DNA from: Anaerolineaceae bacterium
GTDB lineage: Bacteria > Chloroflexota > Anaerolineae > Aggregatilineales > Phototrophicaceae
NCBI GenBank assembly: GCA_026708325.1
Contig: JAPOVC010000003.1
Span: 62,001-126,000 of the forward strand
Length of the DNA: 64,000 bases
Direction: 5' to 3'
Shown piece after piece: positions 24,921 to 32,992 of this stretch (within the stretch, counting starts at the first letter, position 1; each line of letters opens with the position of its first letter). The notes beneath the pieces are model-generated. The model did no database searches. It worked only from the letters and a program-made list of their open reading frames with translations, and had not been told where the DNA came from. Made by a program: the position numbers and the translations under genes.

Positions 24921-27452
24921 ATGAGTACAGCAGACAACGGGGCCGGTATCCGGTCCTGGTCAACCGAAGTCGGAGGCAGGACGCTAGGCATCGAGACGGG
25001 TCGCTTCGCCCAACAGGCGGGCGGCGCCGTGACCGTGCGCATGGGCGACACCATAGTTTTCGGCACGGCCACCATGGGCAAACCGCCCGAAGGCCTCGAT
25101 TTCTTCCCGCTGAAAGTGGACTTTGAAGAAAAGCTCTACGCGGCGGGTCGCATCCCTGGCAGTTTCTTTCGCCGTGAAGGGCGCCCGGCGGAGAGCGCCA
25201 TTCTGGTGGCGCGCGTCACGGACCGCACCCTGCGGCCGTTGTTTCCGGCCGGCATGCGCAACGACGTGCAGGTCATTCTGACGACCTTCAGTCACGACCA
25301 GGAGACCTTTCTCGACATGCTGGCCAACGTGGCGGCCAGTGCTGCGCTGACCATCTCCAACGTTCCCTGGGACGGGCCGGTCGCGGGCGTGCGCATCGGC
25401 CTGATCGATGATGAACTGGTGGTGAACCCGACCATCCCGGAGATGGAAAACAGCCGCCTTGATTTGCGCGTCAGTGGAACGATGGACGCCATCAACATGG
25501 TCGAATGCAGCGCCCACGAGGTGCCCGAAGCCGTCATGCTGGAAGCGCTGGACATGGCCCACGCGGCCATTCAGCCGGTCATCGCGTTGCAAAACGAAAT
25601 GCGCGCAGAGGTCGGCAAGGAGAAGTCGCCCTACGAGGTGAAAGACGGCGACGCCGCGCTCAGCGACGCCGTTTACGACTCCGTTTACGCCGAGGTGCGG
25701 GAGATCGTGCAGCAACATGCGGAACGCGATGCGCGCGGCGCGGCCATGAAGGCCCTCGATCAGCGCGTGATGGCGGAATACGCGGACCGCGTCGAAGCCG
25801 GTGAGGTCGACGCAAGGGACATTGCGGGCGGCATCGACAAGGCCCTGAAGAACGCCGTGCGGCATCGCATCGTCGAGGACGGCGTACGTCCGGACGGACG
25901 CGACAGCGTCACGATTCGTTCGCTTTCCGCCGAAGTCGGGTTGATTCCCCGCGTGCACGGTTCCGGTCTGTTTCAGCGCGGCGAGACCCAGGTGTTGACG
26001 ATTGCCACCCTGGGCACCCCGCGCGATGCCCAGCTGCTGGATGACCTGGGCGCCATGGACTCGCGGCGCTTTTTGCACCACTACAACTTCCCGCCCTACA
26101 GCACGGGCGAGACGCGCATGTTGCGCGGCACCAGCCGACGTGAAGTCGGCCATGGCTCGCTGGCGGAAGTCGCCCTGCGCAACATGCTGCCGCCGGAGGA
26201 CGAATTCCCCTATACCGTGCGCCTTGTCAGCGAGGTGCTGAGTTCGAACGGCAGCACCTCCATGGGAAGCGTCTGCGGCAGCACCCTGGCGCTGATGGAT
26301 GCCGGCATTCCCATCCTGCGCCCGGTGGCGGGCATCGCCATGGGCCTCATCAAGGAAGGCGACCAGGTCGCGGTGCTGACCGACATTCAGGGCATGGAAG
26401 ACCACCTCGGCGACATGGACTTCAAGGTGGCCGGCACGGAGCAGGGCATCACGGCGCTGCAGATGGACATCAAGATCAGCGGGGTTTCCAGAGAGGTCAT
26501 GGAACGCGCGCTGGGGCAGGCGCGGGACGCGCGCCTGCAGATTTTGGGCGTCATGCAGGAGGCGATCGCCGCGCCGCGGGCCGAACTGAGCGACTTCGCG
26601 CCAAGAATCGAGACCATTTCCATCGCCCAGGACAAGATTGGCGCGGTGATCGGGCCGGGCGGCAAGACCATCCGCGGCATTCAGGAGGAGACGGGCGCGA
26701 AAATTGACGTCATGGAAGACGGCCTGGTGCACGTCTCGGCTGTGGAAGGGACCGCCAGCAAACAGGCCATCGAACGCATCAAGGCGTTGACCGAAGACCC
26801 GGAGATCGGCACTGTATACGCGGGCCGCGTATCCCGCATCGAGCCCTTCGGCGCCTTTGTGGAAATCCTGCCGGGCAAGGACGGCATGGTGCACATCTCG
26901 CAGCTGGCCAGCCATCGGGTCGCGTCGGTGGAAGACGAGGTCAGCATCGGCGACAACATTGACGTGATGGTGGTTGACATCGACCCGATGGGCAAGGTAC
27001 GCCTGAGCCGCCAGGCGGTGCTGGAAGGCTGGACGGCCGAGGAGGCGCGCGAGCGCGACCGTGGCGGACGCGGCGGGCGTGGCGGTGGCCGGGACCGTGG
27101 CGGACGCGGCGGCGATCGCCGTGGCGGGCGTCGCAACCAGGCGAACCAGGAAGAACTTCAACTGGGTCGCATTTTTACCGGCGCGGTCAACCGCATCGAG
27201 CCCTACGGAGCCTTCGTCGAGTACCTGCCCGGTCGGGATGGCCTGGTGCACATCTCGCAACTGGCGGACTACCGCGTGGAGTCCGTTGAGGACGAGGTCA
27301 AGCTGGGCGACGAAATCATGGTGATGCTCATCGACATCGACCCGACGGGCAAGGTACGCCTGAGTCGACAGGCCGTGCTGGAAGGCTGGACGGCCGAGGA
27401 AGCGCGTGAACGCGACCGGGGCGGCCGGCGCCGCAGCAGGGGCCGTTCGTGA
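24921..27452 (+). CDS. pnp: Polynucleotide phosphorylase with duplicated S1 domain
   Basis: Phosphorolytic 3'-5' exoribonuclease. Two RNase PH domains (about 1-550) include FFRREGRPAE, SSNGSTSMGSVCGSTLA and the active-site GMEDHLGDMDFKVAGT. A KH domain (about 566-625, GxxG loop GPGGKT) is followed by an S1 domain (about 628-705), an Arg/Gly-rich linker, a second very similar S1 domain (about 747-822) and an RGG-like tail. At 843 residues it exceeds the usual 700-750. Both S1 copies end in the same 20-residue stretch starting VRLSRQAVLEGW. AGGAGG precedes the ATG. Confidence 0.96.
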   Translation: MSTADNGAGIRSWSTEVGGRTLGIETGRFAQQAGGAVTVRMGDTIVFGTATMGKPPEGLDFFPLKVDFEEKLYAAGRIPGSFFRREGRPAESAILVARVTDRTLRPLFPAGMRNDVQVILTTFSHDQETFLDMLANVAASAALTISNVPWDGPVAGVRIGLIDDELVVNPTIPEMENSRLDLRVSGTMDAINMVECSAHEVPEAVMLEALDMAHAAIQPVIALQNEMRAEVGKEKSPYEVKDGDAALSDAVYDSVYAEVREIVQQHAERDARGAAMKALDQRVMAEYADRVEAGEVDARDIAGGIDKALKNAVRHRIVEDGVRPDGRDSVTIRSLSAEVGLIPRVHGSGLFQRGETQVLTIATLGTPRDAQLLDDLGAMDSRRFLHHYNFPPYSTGETRMLRGTSRREVGHGSLAEVALRNMLPPEDEFPYTVRLVSEVLSSNGSTSMGSVCGSTLALMDAGIPILRPVAGIAMGLIKEGDQVAVLTDIQGMEDHLGDMDFKVAGTEQGITALQMDIKISGVSREVMERALGQARDARLQILGVMQEAIAAPRAELSDFAPRIETISIAQDKIGAVIGPGGKTIRGIQEETGAKIDVMEDGLVHVSAVEGTASKQAIERIKALTEDPEIGTVYAGRVSRIEPFGAFVEILPGKDGMVHISQLASHRVASVEDEVSIGDNIDVMVVDIDPMGKVRLSRQAVLEGWTAEEARERDRGGRGGRGGGRDRGGRGGDRRGGRRNQANQEELQLGRIFTGAVNRIEPYGAFVEYLPGRDGLVHISQLADYRVESVEDEVKLGDEIMVMLIDIDPTGKVRLSRQAVLEGWTAEEARERDRGGRRRSRGRS

Positions 27453-27637
27453 CCGACGAGCTGCCGGTCGAAGCGCTGGCCGAAACCGGGAAGTACGCCG
27501 TCTGGGTCTCCGAGGAGCCCGACGGCGAAACCGTCTGGCACCTGGAACTTGGCGGCGTGACCCTGCACTTTTTCCGCGAGGAATGGGAAGAGTTGCGGCG
27601 CCTGGTGCAGCTGGCGTCACGGGGCAATGCCCGCTGA
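27449..27637 (+). CDS. Small acidic hypothetical protein coupled to pnp
   Basis: A 62-residue protein starting at a GTG that overlaps the pnp stop (GTGA) and overlapping the next gene by 11 bases. The sequence is acidic with aromatic strands (YAVWVSEE, VWHLELGGVTLHFF) and ends in a helix EEWEELRRLVQLA. The codon pattern matches the neighbours and the alternating strand-strand-helix layout looks like a real small fold. I do not recognise a family. Confidence 0.6.
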   Translation: MTDELPVEALAETGKYAVWVSEEPDGETVWHLELGGVTLHFFREEWEELRRLVQLASRGNAR

Positions 27638-28415
27638 CCTGATCGCAGAAATGTTGAGGCAGTTGCCGCCCTCCGCCAGCACGCTGCAGTTGCTGGACCT
27701 GGGCGGCCACTGCGCCGGGCCCTTCAGCGAGAAGCGCCAGGACCTGAACATTCATCGACTGGCGACGCTGCCGGCAGGCGGGTCTCGCTACGATGCGATT
27801 GTCGCCCTGGACCAGGCGCTGGCGCCCGATTTTCTGGAAAGCGCCTTGCGCAACCTGCGTCCGGGCGGCCGCCTGATCATCGGCTGGCGTCGCGGCGAGA
27901 TTGACGCCGGGCAGCAACTCGAACTGGAAGCGGCGGGCTTCGAACGCATCCTGCTGGAAACGCAGGGCGACTCCCTGCTCCTGCGCGGCGAACGACCCCG
28001 TGAAGCGAAAGACTGCGCGGTACGGGGCTCAGGTATTGGGGTCCGGGCTGCGTACGGGGTTCCTGTCCGGCGGCCTGGGCGCTACCTGCATCTGCTGCTG
28101 CGGCAAACGCCCGAACGGCCGCCCTGGGACCGCGCGCCTGGCGACGACTTGCGCTGGCAGGCCCTGACGCTCGACCTTCAGGGCGAACGCCGCCTGCTGG
28201 CCTTCAGCAGTTTGCCGCAGGCGGTCGCCTTCATGCAGCCGGCCGTGTTGCAGGGCCGACTGCCCGATGTCAACAAGGTCGGCAAGTTTCCCCGGGAAGC
28301 AGCCGGAGACTGGCCCTTCGCCCTTCTGCTGGATCCCGCGCCCGCCGTGCTGGAGCGGGGGGACACGGGTCTGGTTGAGGTGGACCCCGCCAGTGCTGCC
28401 TTGCCGGATGAATGA
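27627..28415 (+). CDS. Methyltransferase-like Rossmann protein, degenerate
   Basis: 262 residues. The first half resembles a class I SAM-dependent methyltransferase: LQLLDLGGH in place of motif I, YDAIVALDQAL, and the post-motif LRNLRPGGRLIIGWRRG with AAGFERI. The motif I glycine pattern is broken (DLGGHCAG rather than GxGxG), so SAM binding is doubtful. The second half is unassigned. The gene is embedded in overlaps: 11 bases with the upstream small gene and 8 bases with the downstream kinase-like gene, so all three are probably translated together. Confidence 0.55.
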   Translation: MPADLIAEMLRQLPPSASTLQLLDLGGHCAGPFSEKRQDLNIHRLATLPAGGSRYDAIVALDQALAPDFLESALRNLRPGGRLIIGWRRGEIDAGQQLELEAAGFERILLETQGDSLLLRGERPREAKDCAVRGSGIGVRAAYGVPVRRPGRYLHLLLRQTPERPPWDRAPGDDLRWQALTLDLQGERRLLAFSSLPQAVAFMQPAVLQGRLPDVNKVGKFPREAAGDWPFALLLDPAPAVLERGDTGLVEVDPASAALPDE

Positions 28416-29295
28416 GTGCCTGCGCGCCTGGCTAACGACCGTCACCGGCGGGCGGGTGTGGGGACATGCACGCATGTCCGGCAGCAGCTCCACGACGCTC
28501 TGGCGGGTGGAGGTCGGCGGGGACCGCCTGGTGTTGCGCGTCCATGACAACAGCGACTGGTTACGGGCGGAGCCGGACCTGGTGGCGCACGAAGTCGCCG
28601 CCCTGCGACTCGTCTTCGACGCGGGTCTGCCGGTGCCCGAACCCGTCGCCTGGGATGCCGAAGGGACGTTTTGCGGCCTGCCCCTGCTGCTGATGAGCTG
28701 GTTGCCCGGTCGCGTCCTTCTGTGCCCTGCCAGTATGGACGACTGGCTGCGGCAGCAGGCCGAGGCGCTGGTCGATATTCACCGGTTGACGGCCGATGAC
28801 TTTGGCTGGGACTGGTTCTCCTGGGCGCAACCTGCTCTCGAGGTCCCCGCCTGGAGTGAAGCGCCGCAGGCCTGGGAGCGGGCCATTGCGTTCATCGCCG
28901 GGGAGCCGCCACCGGCGCCGCGCTGCCTGGTCCACCGCGACTACCACCCGGTCAATCTCTTGTGGCAGGGGCAGGACCTGAGCGCAGTGGTGGACTGGGT
29001 CAATGCCTGCCGTGGCGTCGCCGCTGTCGATCTGGCGCACTGTCGCGGCAACCTGATCGCGCTGTACGGGCCTGAGGCCGCCGATCGCTTTCTGCAACAT
29101 TACCGACGCGCGGGCGGCGCGGACCATGGCGACATGGCCTGGTGGGACTTGATGTGCCTCGCGGAGTGTTTGCCCGGGCCACCCGAAGTCTATCCGGGCT
29201 GGGCGCCCTTTGGCGTGCGAGACATCACGCCCGAATTGTTGTGCGCCAGGCTGGACGCGCATCTGCTGGCCGTCCTGCGCCAACTGCCGAATTGA
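28408..29295 (+). CDS. Aminoglycoside phosphotransferase-family kinase
   Basis: A 295-residue APH/choline-kinase fold protein. The N-terminal lobe has LWRVEVGGDRLVLRVH; the catalytic loop is HRDYHPVNLLW and the metal-binding segment VVDWVNACRG. Family members phosphorylate small alcohols such as aminoglycosides, choline or homoserine; the substrate here is unknown. The ATG at 28408 overlaps the upstream stop; an earlier in-frame start would not match the family N-terminus. Confidence 0.78.
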   Translation: MNECLRAWLTTVTGGRVWGHARMSGSSSTTLWRVEVGGDRLVLRVHDNSDWLRAEPDLVAHEVAALRLVFDAGLPVPEPVAWDAEGTFCGLPLLLMSWLPGRVLLCPASMDDWLRQQAEALVDIHRLTADDFGWDWFSWAQPALEVPAWSEAPQAWERAIAFIAGEPPPAPRCLVHRDYHPVNLLWQGQDLSAVVDWVNACRGVAAVDLAHCRGNLIALYGPEAADRFLQHYRRAGGADHGDMAWWDLMCLAECLPGPPEVYPGWAPFGVRDITPELLCARLDAHLLAVLRQLPN

Positions 29296-29317
29296 GCGGC
29301 GATTCGCTGGCGGGCAT

Positions 29318-29325
29318 GGTAAAAT
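29318..29325 (+). promoter_or_regulatory. Extended -10 promoter for the aldehyde dehydrogenase
   Basis: TGG followed by TAAAAT (29320-29325), 33 bases upstream of the ATG at 29359. No clear -35 at the right spacing. Confidence 0.4.
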
Positions 29326-29358
29326 GAACACATTCTGGTTGCACGATGGGGAATAGTC

Positions 29359-30918
29359 ATGCTGACCGAGTTTCGTAACGAACCTGTTCTGGACTACAGC
29401 GATCCGGAGGATGTCAGGAAATTCCGCGCTGCGCTGGATAAGGTGCGCGCCGAGGCGGGCCAGACCTTGCCGCTCATCATTGGCGGCGAGAAAATTTACC
29501 TGGACGAAACTTTCGCCACGGTTTGTCCGGCGCGACCGGACGAGGCGCTGGCACATTTCGCCGATGGCGGCGTGGAGCACGTGGACATGGCCGTCGCCGC
29601 GGCCGAGGAGGCCTTCGCCAGCTGGCGCCTGACTCCGGTGGGCGAACGGGCCCGGCTCCTGTTGCGCGTGGCAGCGCTGATGCGTGATCGCAGACACGAA
29701 CTGAACGCCCTGATGTCGCTGGAAATCGGCAAGGCCTGGTCTGAAGCCGATGGTGAAACCTCCGAGGCCATCGATTTTCTGGAATACTATGCCCGACAGA
29801 TGCTGGACCTGGCGGACCGCAGCGACGAGCTGACGGAGTGGCCCGGCGAACAACAGACCCTGAATTACATTCCGCTGGGCGTGGGGGCCGTCATTCCGCC
29901 CTGGAATTTCCCGCTGGCAATCGGCACCGGCCTGCTCTCCGCGACCCTGGTGGCGGGCAACACGGCCGTCTACAAGCCGGCGGAGCAGAGTCCCCTGCTC
30001 GGCTGGAAGGTCGCCGAATACTTCCTTGAGTGCGGCCTGCCGGCGGGCGTCATGAATTTCGTGACCGGCCCGGGCGAAGTCGTGGGCGCGCGGATGGTGG
30101 AACACCCGCGCACCCGCTTCATTTGCTTCACCGGCTCGCGCGACGTCGGCGTCGAAATCTACGAAAAGGCCGGTCGCGTGTTGCCCGGCCAGCCCTGGCT
30201 GAAGCGATCCATTCTGGAAATGGGCGGCAAGGACGCCGTACTCGTGGACGAGACGGCGCGGCTGGACCAGGCGGCGGAAGGCATCGTCACCAGCGCTTTC
30301 GGCTACCAGGGTCAGAAATGCTCGGCGGGCTCGCGGGTCATCATCGTGGATGACGTCTACGATGAGCTTGTGCCCAGGATTCTGGAGCGCGCGAAATCCC
30401 TGCGGGTCGGCGCGCCGGACGAAGGGCCGGACGTGACGGTCGGCCCGGTCATCGATCCGAACCAGTTCGACAAGGTCAAGAGTTACCTGGAGACGGGTTC
30501 TGACGAAGGCGAGGTGCTTTTGGGCGGCAGCCCGATCGAAACCGAGGAGGGCGGCTATTTCATCCAGCCGACCATTTTTGGCGAGGTGCCCGAAACGGCG
30601 CGCATCGCGCAGGAGGAGATCTTCGGCCCGGTCGTAGCGCTCGTGCGCGCGCGCGACTTTGAGGACGCGCTGCGAATCGTCAACAGCACAGATTACGGGC
30701 TGACTGGCGCGGTATACAGCGAGGACCCCGGCCGCCTTTCGCGCGTTCGCGATGATTTCCACGTGGGCAACCTGTATATTAACCGCAAATGTACGGGCGC
30801 CATGGTGGGGGTGCAGCCCTTTGGCGGCTTCAACATGAGCGGCACCGACAGCAAGGCTGGCGGACCGGACTATCTGACGCTCTTCACCCAGGCGAAGGCC
30901 ATCGCACAAAGGCTTTGA
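29359..30918 (+). CDS. pruA: L-glutamate gamma-semialdehyde dehydrogenase (delta1-pyrroline-5-carboxylate dehydrogenase)
   Basis: A 519-residue NAD-dependent aldehyde dehydrogenase of the RocA/PruA type, oxidising glutamate semialdehyde to glutamate in proline and arginine breakdown. The N-terminus (FRNEPVLDYSDPEDV) and length match the P5CDH group. Motifs: VIPPWNFPLAI, KPAEQSP, FTGSRDVG, the general-base Glu in LEMGGKDAV and catalytic Cys in GQKCSAGSR; QPFGGFNMSGTDSKAGG near the end is typical. There is no proline dehydrogenase gene next to it. A phosphoribosyltransferase gene follows by 25 bases. Confidence 0.9.
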   Translation: MLTEFRNEPVLDYSDPEDVRKFRAALDKVRAEAGQTLPLIIGGEKIYLDETFATVCPARPDEALAHFADGGVEHVDMAVAAAEEAFASWRLTPVGERARLLLRVAALMRDRRHELNALMSLEIGKAWSEADGETSEAIDFLEYYARQMLDLADRSDELTEWPGEQQTLNYIPLGVGAVIPPWNFPLAIGTGLLSATLVAGNTAVYKPAEQSPLLGWKVAEYFLECGLPAGVMNFVTGPGEVVGARMVEHPRTRFICFTGSRDVGVEIYEKAGRVLPGQPWLKRSILEMGGKDAVLVDETARLDQAAEGIVTSAFGYQGQKCSAGSRVIIVDDVYDELVPRILERAKSLRVGAPDEGPDVTVGPVIDPNQFDKVKSYLETGSDEGEVLLGGSPIETEEGGYFIQPTIFGEVPETARIAQEEIFGPVVALVRARDFEDALRIVNSTDYGLTGAVYSEDPGRLSRVRDDFHVGNLYINRKCTGAMVGVQPFGGFNMSGTDSKAGGPDYLTLFTQAKAIAQRL

Positions 30919-30943
30919 ACGCGAGCCAGGGACAGGAAAAGGC

Positions 30944-31456
30944 GTGAACGGAGACCTGCGTAAGGAACTGGTCACCTGGGAGGACGTGGACCGGCTGATC
31001 GACACGCTGATTCCGCAGATCCGTTCCGTCGGCACCTTTGACGCGATGCTGATGGTCACGCGTGGCGGCCTGATTCCTGGCGGCCTGCTCTCCGAAAGCC
31101 TGAACATTCGCCACGTGTTGACGGCGGCGGTCGACTTTCCGGCGACGGAAACCGCCGGTCTGATGGCCTGGCCCCGCTTCCTGCAGTTTCCCGGCAACAA
31201 CCTGCTCAACGGCCGCCGCACCCTGATCGTGGATGACGTCTGGGGCAGCGGCCGTACCAGCGCAACCGTGCGCGGCCGGGCCGAAAGCGCGGGCGCCACG
31301 CCCTGGACATGTGTGTTGCATTACAATCCGCAGCGCTCGCTCTTCAGTCACTCCGAACCGGATTTCTACGGCGCCATCACCGATGCCTGGGTGGTCTACC
31401 CCTGGGAACTGGACCGGGGGTTGCGCGGAATCGGCATGGCCGAACCGGAGATTTGA
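30944..31456 (+). CDS. Purine-type phosphoribosyltransferase
   Basis: A 170-residue type I phosphoribosyltransferase. The PRPP-binding loop is LIVDDVWGSGRTSATV and the N-terminal loop is LMVTRGGLIPGG. The fold resembles hypoxanthine/xanthine/guanine transferases that salvage purine bases; the base specificity cannot be assigned. GTG start with AGGGACAGG upstream. It probably shares a transcript with the aldehyde dehydrogenase gene. Confidence 0.75.
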   Translation: MNGDLRKELVTWEDVDRLIDTLIPQIRSVGTFDAMLMVTRGGLIPGGLLSESLNIRHVLTAAVDFPATETAGLMAWPRFLQFPGNNLLNGRRTLIVDDVWGSGRTSATVRGRAESAGATPWTCVLHYNPQRSLFSHSEPDFYGAITDAWVVYPWELDRGLRGIGMAEPEI

Positions 31457-31512
31457 CGCGCTGCGGCGCCCTGGCTGCAAGACCATATTCGGCCAAAGTC
31501 GGGCGTGTCGTG

Positions 31513-31518
31513 TATACT
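31513..31518 (+). promoter_or_regulatory. Promoter -10 for the first S1 gene
   Basis: TATACT preceded by GTG and followed by GG, 69 bases before the ATG at 31588. No strong -35; TTCGGC lies 19 bases upstream. Confidence 0.4.
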
Positions 31519-31587
31519 GGTAGCAGTGGCGGAGGGAGAAGTCGCTGAAATCGCATTTTCGAATCACGATCAGAATGGCGGACCTCG

Positions 31588-32781
31588 ATGAACTCTACTG
31601 AGTCACCAGCGGATGGCGTGGACTATGGCGCAGAATTTCAGGAACTGCTGGAGGCCTCGCTTTCCTACGCCCCTCCTCGCCGTGGAGAAATTCGCAACGC
31701 CACCATACTGGAAATCGACGATCGCGAAATCATCGTCGACATGGGCACCAAGCGGGATGGCATCGTTCCGTATCAGGACATAGAACGCCTGGACCCGAAT
31801 TTCCGCGCCACCCTGGAGGTCGGCCAGGAGGTCCCGGTCTACGTGATGAACCCGCGCGACCAGGACGAAAACCTGATCGTTTCCATCAACATGGGCCTGC
31901 AGCAATACGACTGGGAAACCGCCCGGGAACTGTTGAAGGACGAGACGGCGGTCGACGTTACGGTAGTCGGCCACAACCGCGGCGGCATCCTCGTGCGCTG
32001 GAACCGGCTTGAAGGATTTGTCCCCAGTTCACATCTGGTATCGGTCAGCTATTCGGGCGACCGACGTGAGGCCTGGGAAGGGCTGCGCGACAAGCAACTG
32101 GGCGTCAAGGTCATCGAAGTGGACCAGGACAGGCGCCGGCTGATTTTCAGCGAACGCGAGGCACAACGCGAATGGCGGGCGCGGCAAAAGGCGCGGCTGC
32201 TGGAGGAACTCAAGGAAGGCGACCGCGTTCAGGGCCAGGTCACCGGCCTGCGCGATTTCGGCGCTTTCGTCAACCTGGGCGGCGCCGACGGCCTGATCCA
32301 CGTGAGCGAACTGGCCTGGCATCGTGTCGATCACCCGCGCGACGTCCTGCGCATCGGCCAGCAGATCGAGGTCTATGTCCTCAATCTGGACCACGAACGC
32401 AACCGCATTGCGCTGAGTCGCAAGCGCCTGCTCAGTGACCCCTGGGATGACGCCACCGAACGCTATCACGAGGGCCAGCTGGTGGACGGCATGGTGACCA
32501 ACGTGGTGGACTTCGGCGCATTCGTGGCCCTCGATGACGGGCTGGAGGGCCTCCTGCATCTGAGCGAAATGGGCGACGGGTCGCTGAGCGAGCCCCATTC
32601 CTACGTCAAGAAGGGCGATCGGCTCAGCCTGCGCATCAGTCATCTGGAACCGGAAAAGCGGCGCGTCGGTTTCACCCAGCGCTGGGGCACGGACCTTGAG
32701 CGGGACGCAGGGGGCAGTTCGTCCGGGCTTGGACCGGATTCTGCCGGGCCCCGCGAAGAAGAAGCGGGTGAGGGTTCCTGA
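31588..32781 (+). CDS. Four-S1-domain RNA-binding protein (ribosomal protein bS1-like), copy 1
   Basis: A 397-residue protein with four S1 OB-fold repeats at about 34-105, 118-190, 210-280 and 295-368. The third is best conserved: [29 protein letters not shown]. The fourth ([26 protein letters not shown]) is also typical. bS1 helps mRNA bind the 30S subunit; E. coli has six repeats, many other phyla four. The acidic/Gly/Ser tail is low complexity. A paralogue follows. No obvious Shine-Dalgarno precedes the ATG. Confidence 0.85.
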   Translation: MNSTESPADGVDYGAEFQELLEASLSYAPPRRGEIRNATILEIDDREIIVDMGTKRDGIVPYQDIERLDPNFRATLEVGQEVPVYVMNPRDQDENLIVSINMGLQQYDWETARELLKDETAVDVTVVGHNRGGILVRWNRLEGFVPSSHLVSVSYSGDRREAWEGLRDKQLGVKVIEVDQDRRRLIFSEREAQREWRARQKARLLEELKEGDRVQGQVTGLRDFGAFVNLGGADGLIHVSELAWHRVDHPRDVLRIGQQIEVYVLNLDHERNRIALSRKRLLSDPWDDATERYHEGQLVDGMVTNVVDFGAFVALDDGLEGLLHLSEMGDGSLSEPHSYVKKGDRLSLRISHLEPEKRRVGFTQRWGTDLERDAGGSSSGLGPDSAGPREEEAGEGS

Positions 32782-32810
32782 TCGACCTCCCTGGCCTGAC
32801 CTGCAGCGGA

Positions 32811-32839
32811 TTGACAGCCAGCAATCGCATCGCTATACT
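32811..32839 (+). promoter_or_regulatory. Strong sigma70-type promoter for the second S1 gene
   Basis: A perfect TTGACA (32811-32816), 17 bases, then TATACT (32834-32839). It is the best promoter in the window and lies about 150 bases upstream of the coding start. Confidence 0.75.
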
Positions 32840-32913
32840 GCGCCGCGGCCAGGCGGGGTATTGCACAGCATTCTTGAAGAAGCGAACCTGCACTGCAAGA
32901 AGCACGTGACGTG

Positions 32914-32940
32914 CGCGGCCCACAGAAGGCCGCGTTTTGT
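32914..32940 (+). terminator. Terminator-like hairpin in the leader of the second S1 gene
   Basis: CGCGGCC (32914-32920), seven-base loop, GGCCGCG (32928-32934), then TTTTGT. It lies between the promoter and the start codon, so it could act as an attenuator of its own gene; it is too far downstream to be needed only for the first S1 gene. Confidence 0.6.
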
Positions 32941-32992
32941 GAATCAGAGCATCGGACGGGTCCGACACTTCGGGGGAGATTAAACGGATTCT

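Noticed and set aside
24984..27917. Very long open frame antisense to pnp (also antisense to secA at 49430-52405 and to nuoL)
   Set aside because: These are GC-rich shadow frames; their translations are low-complexity, lack motifs, and the opposite strand carries a certain gene.
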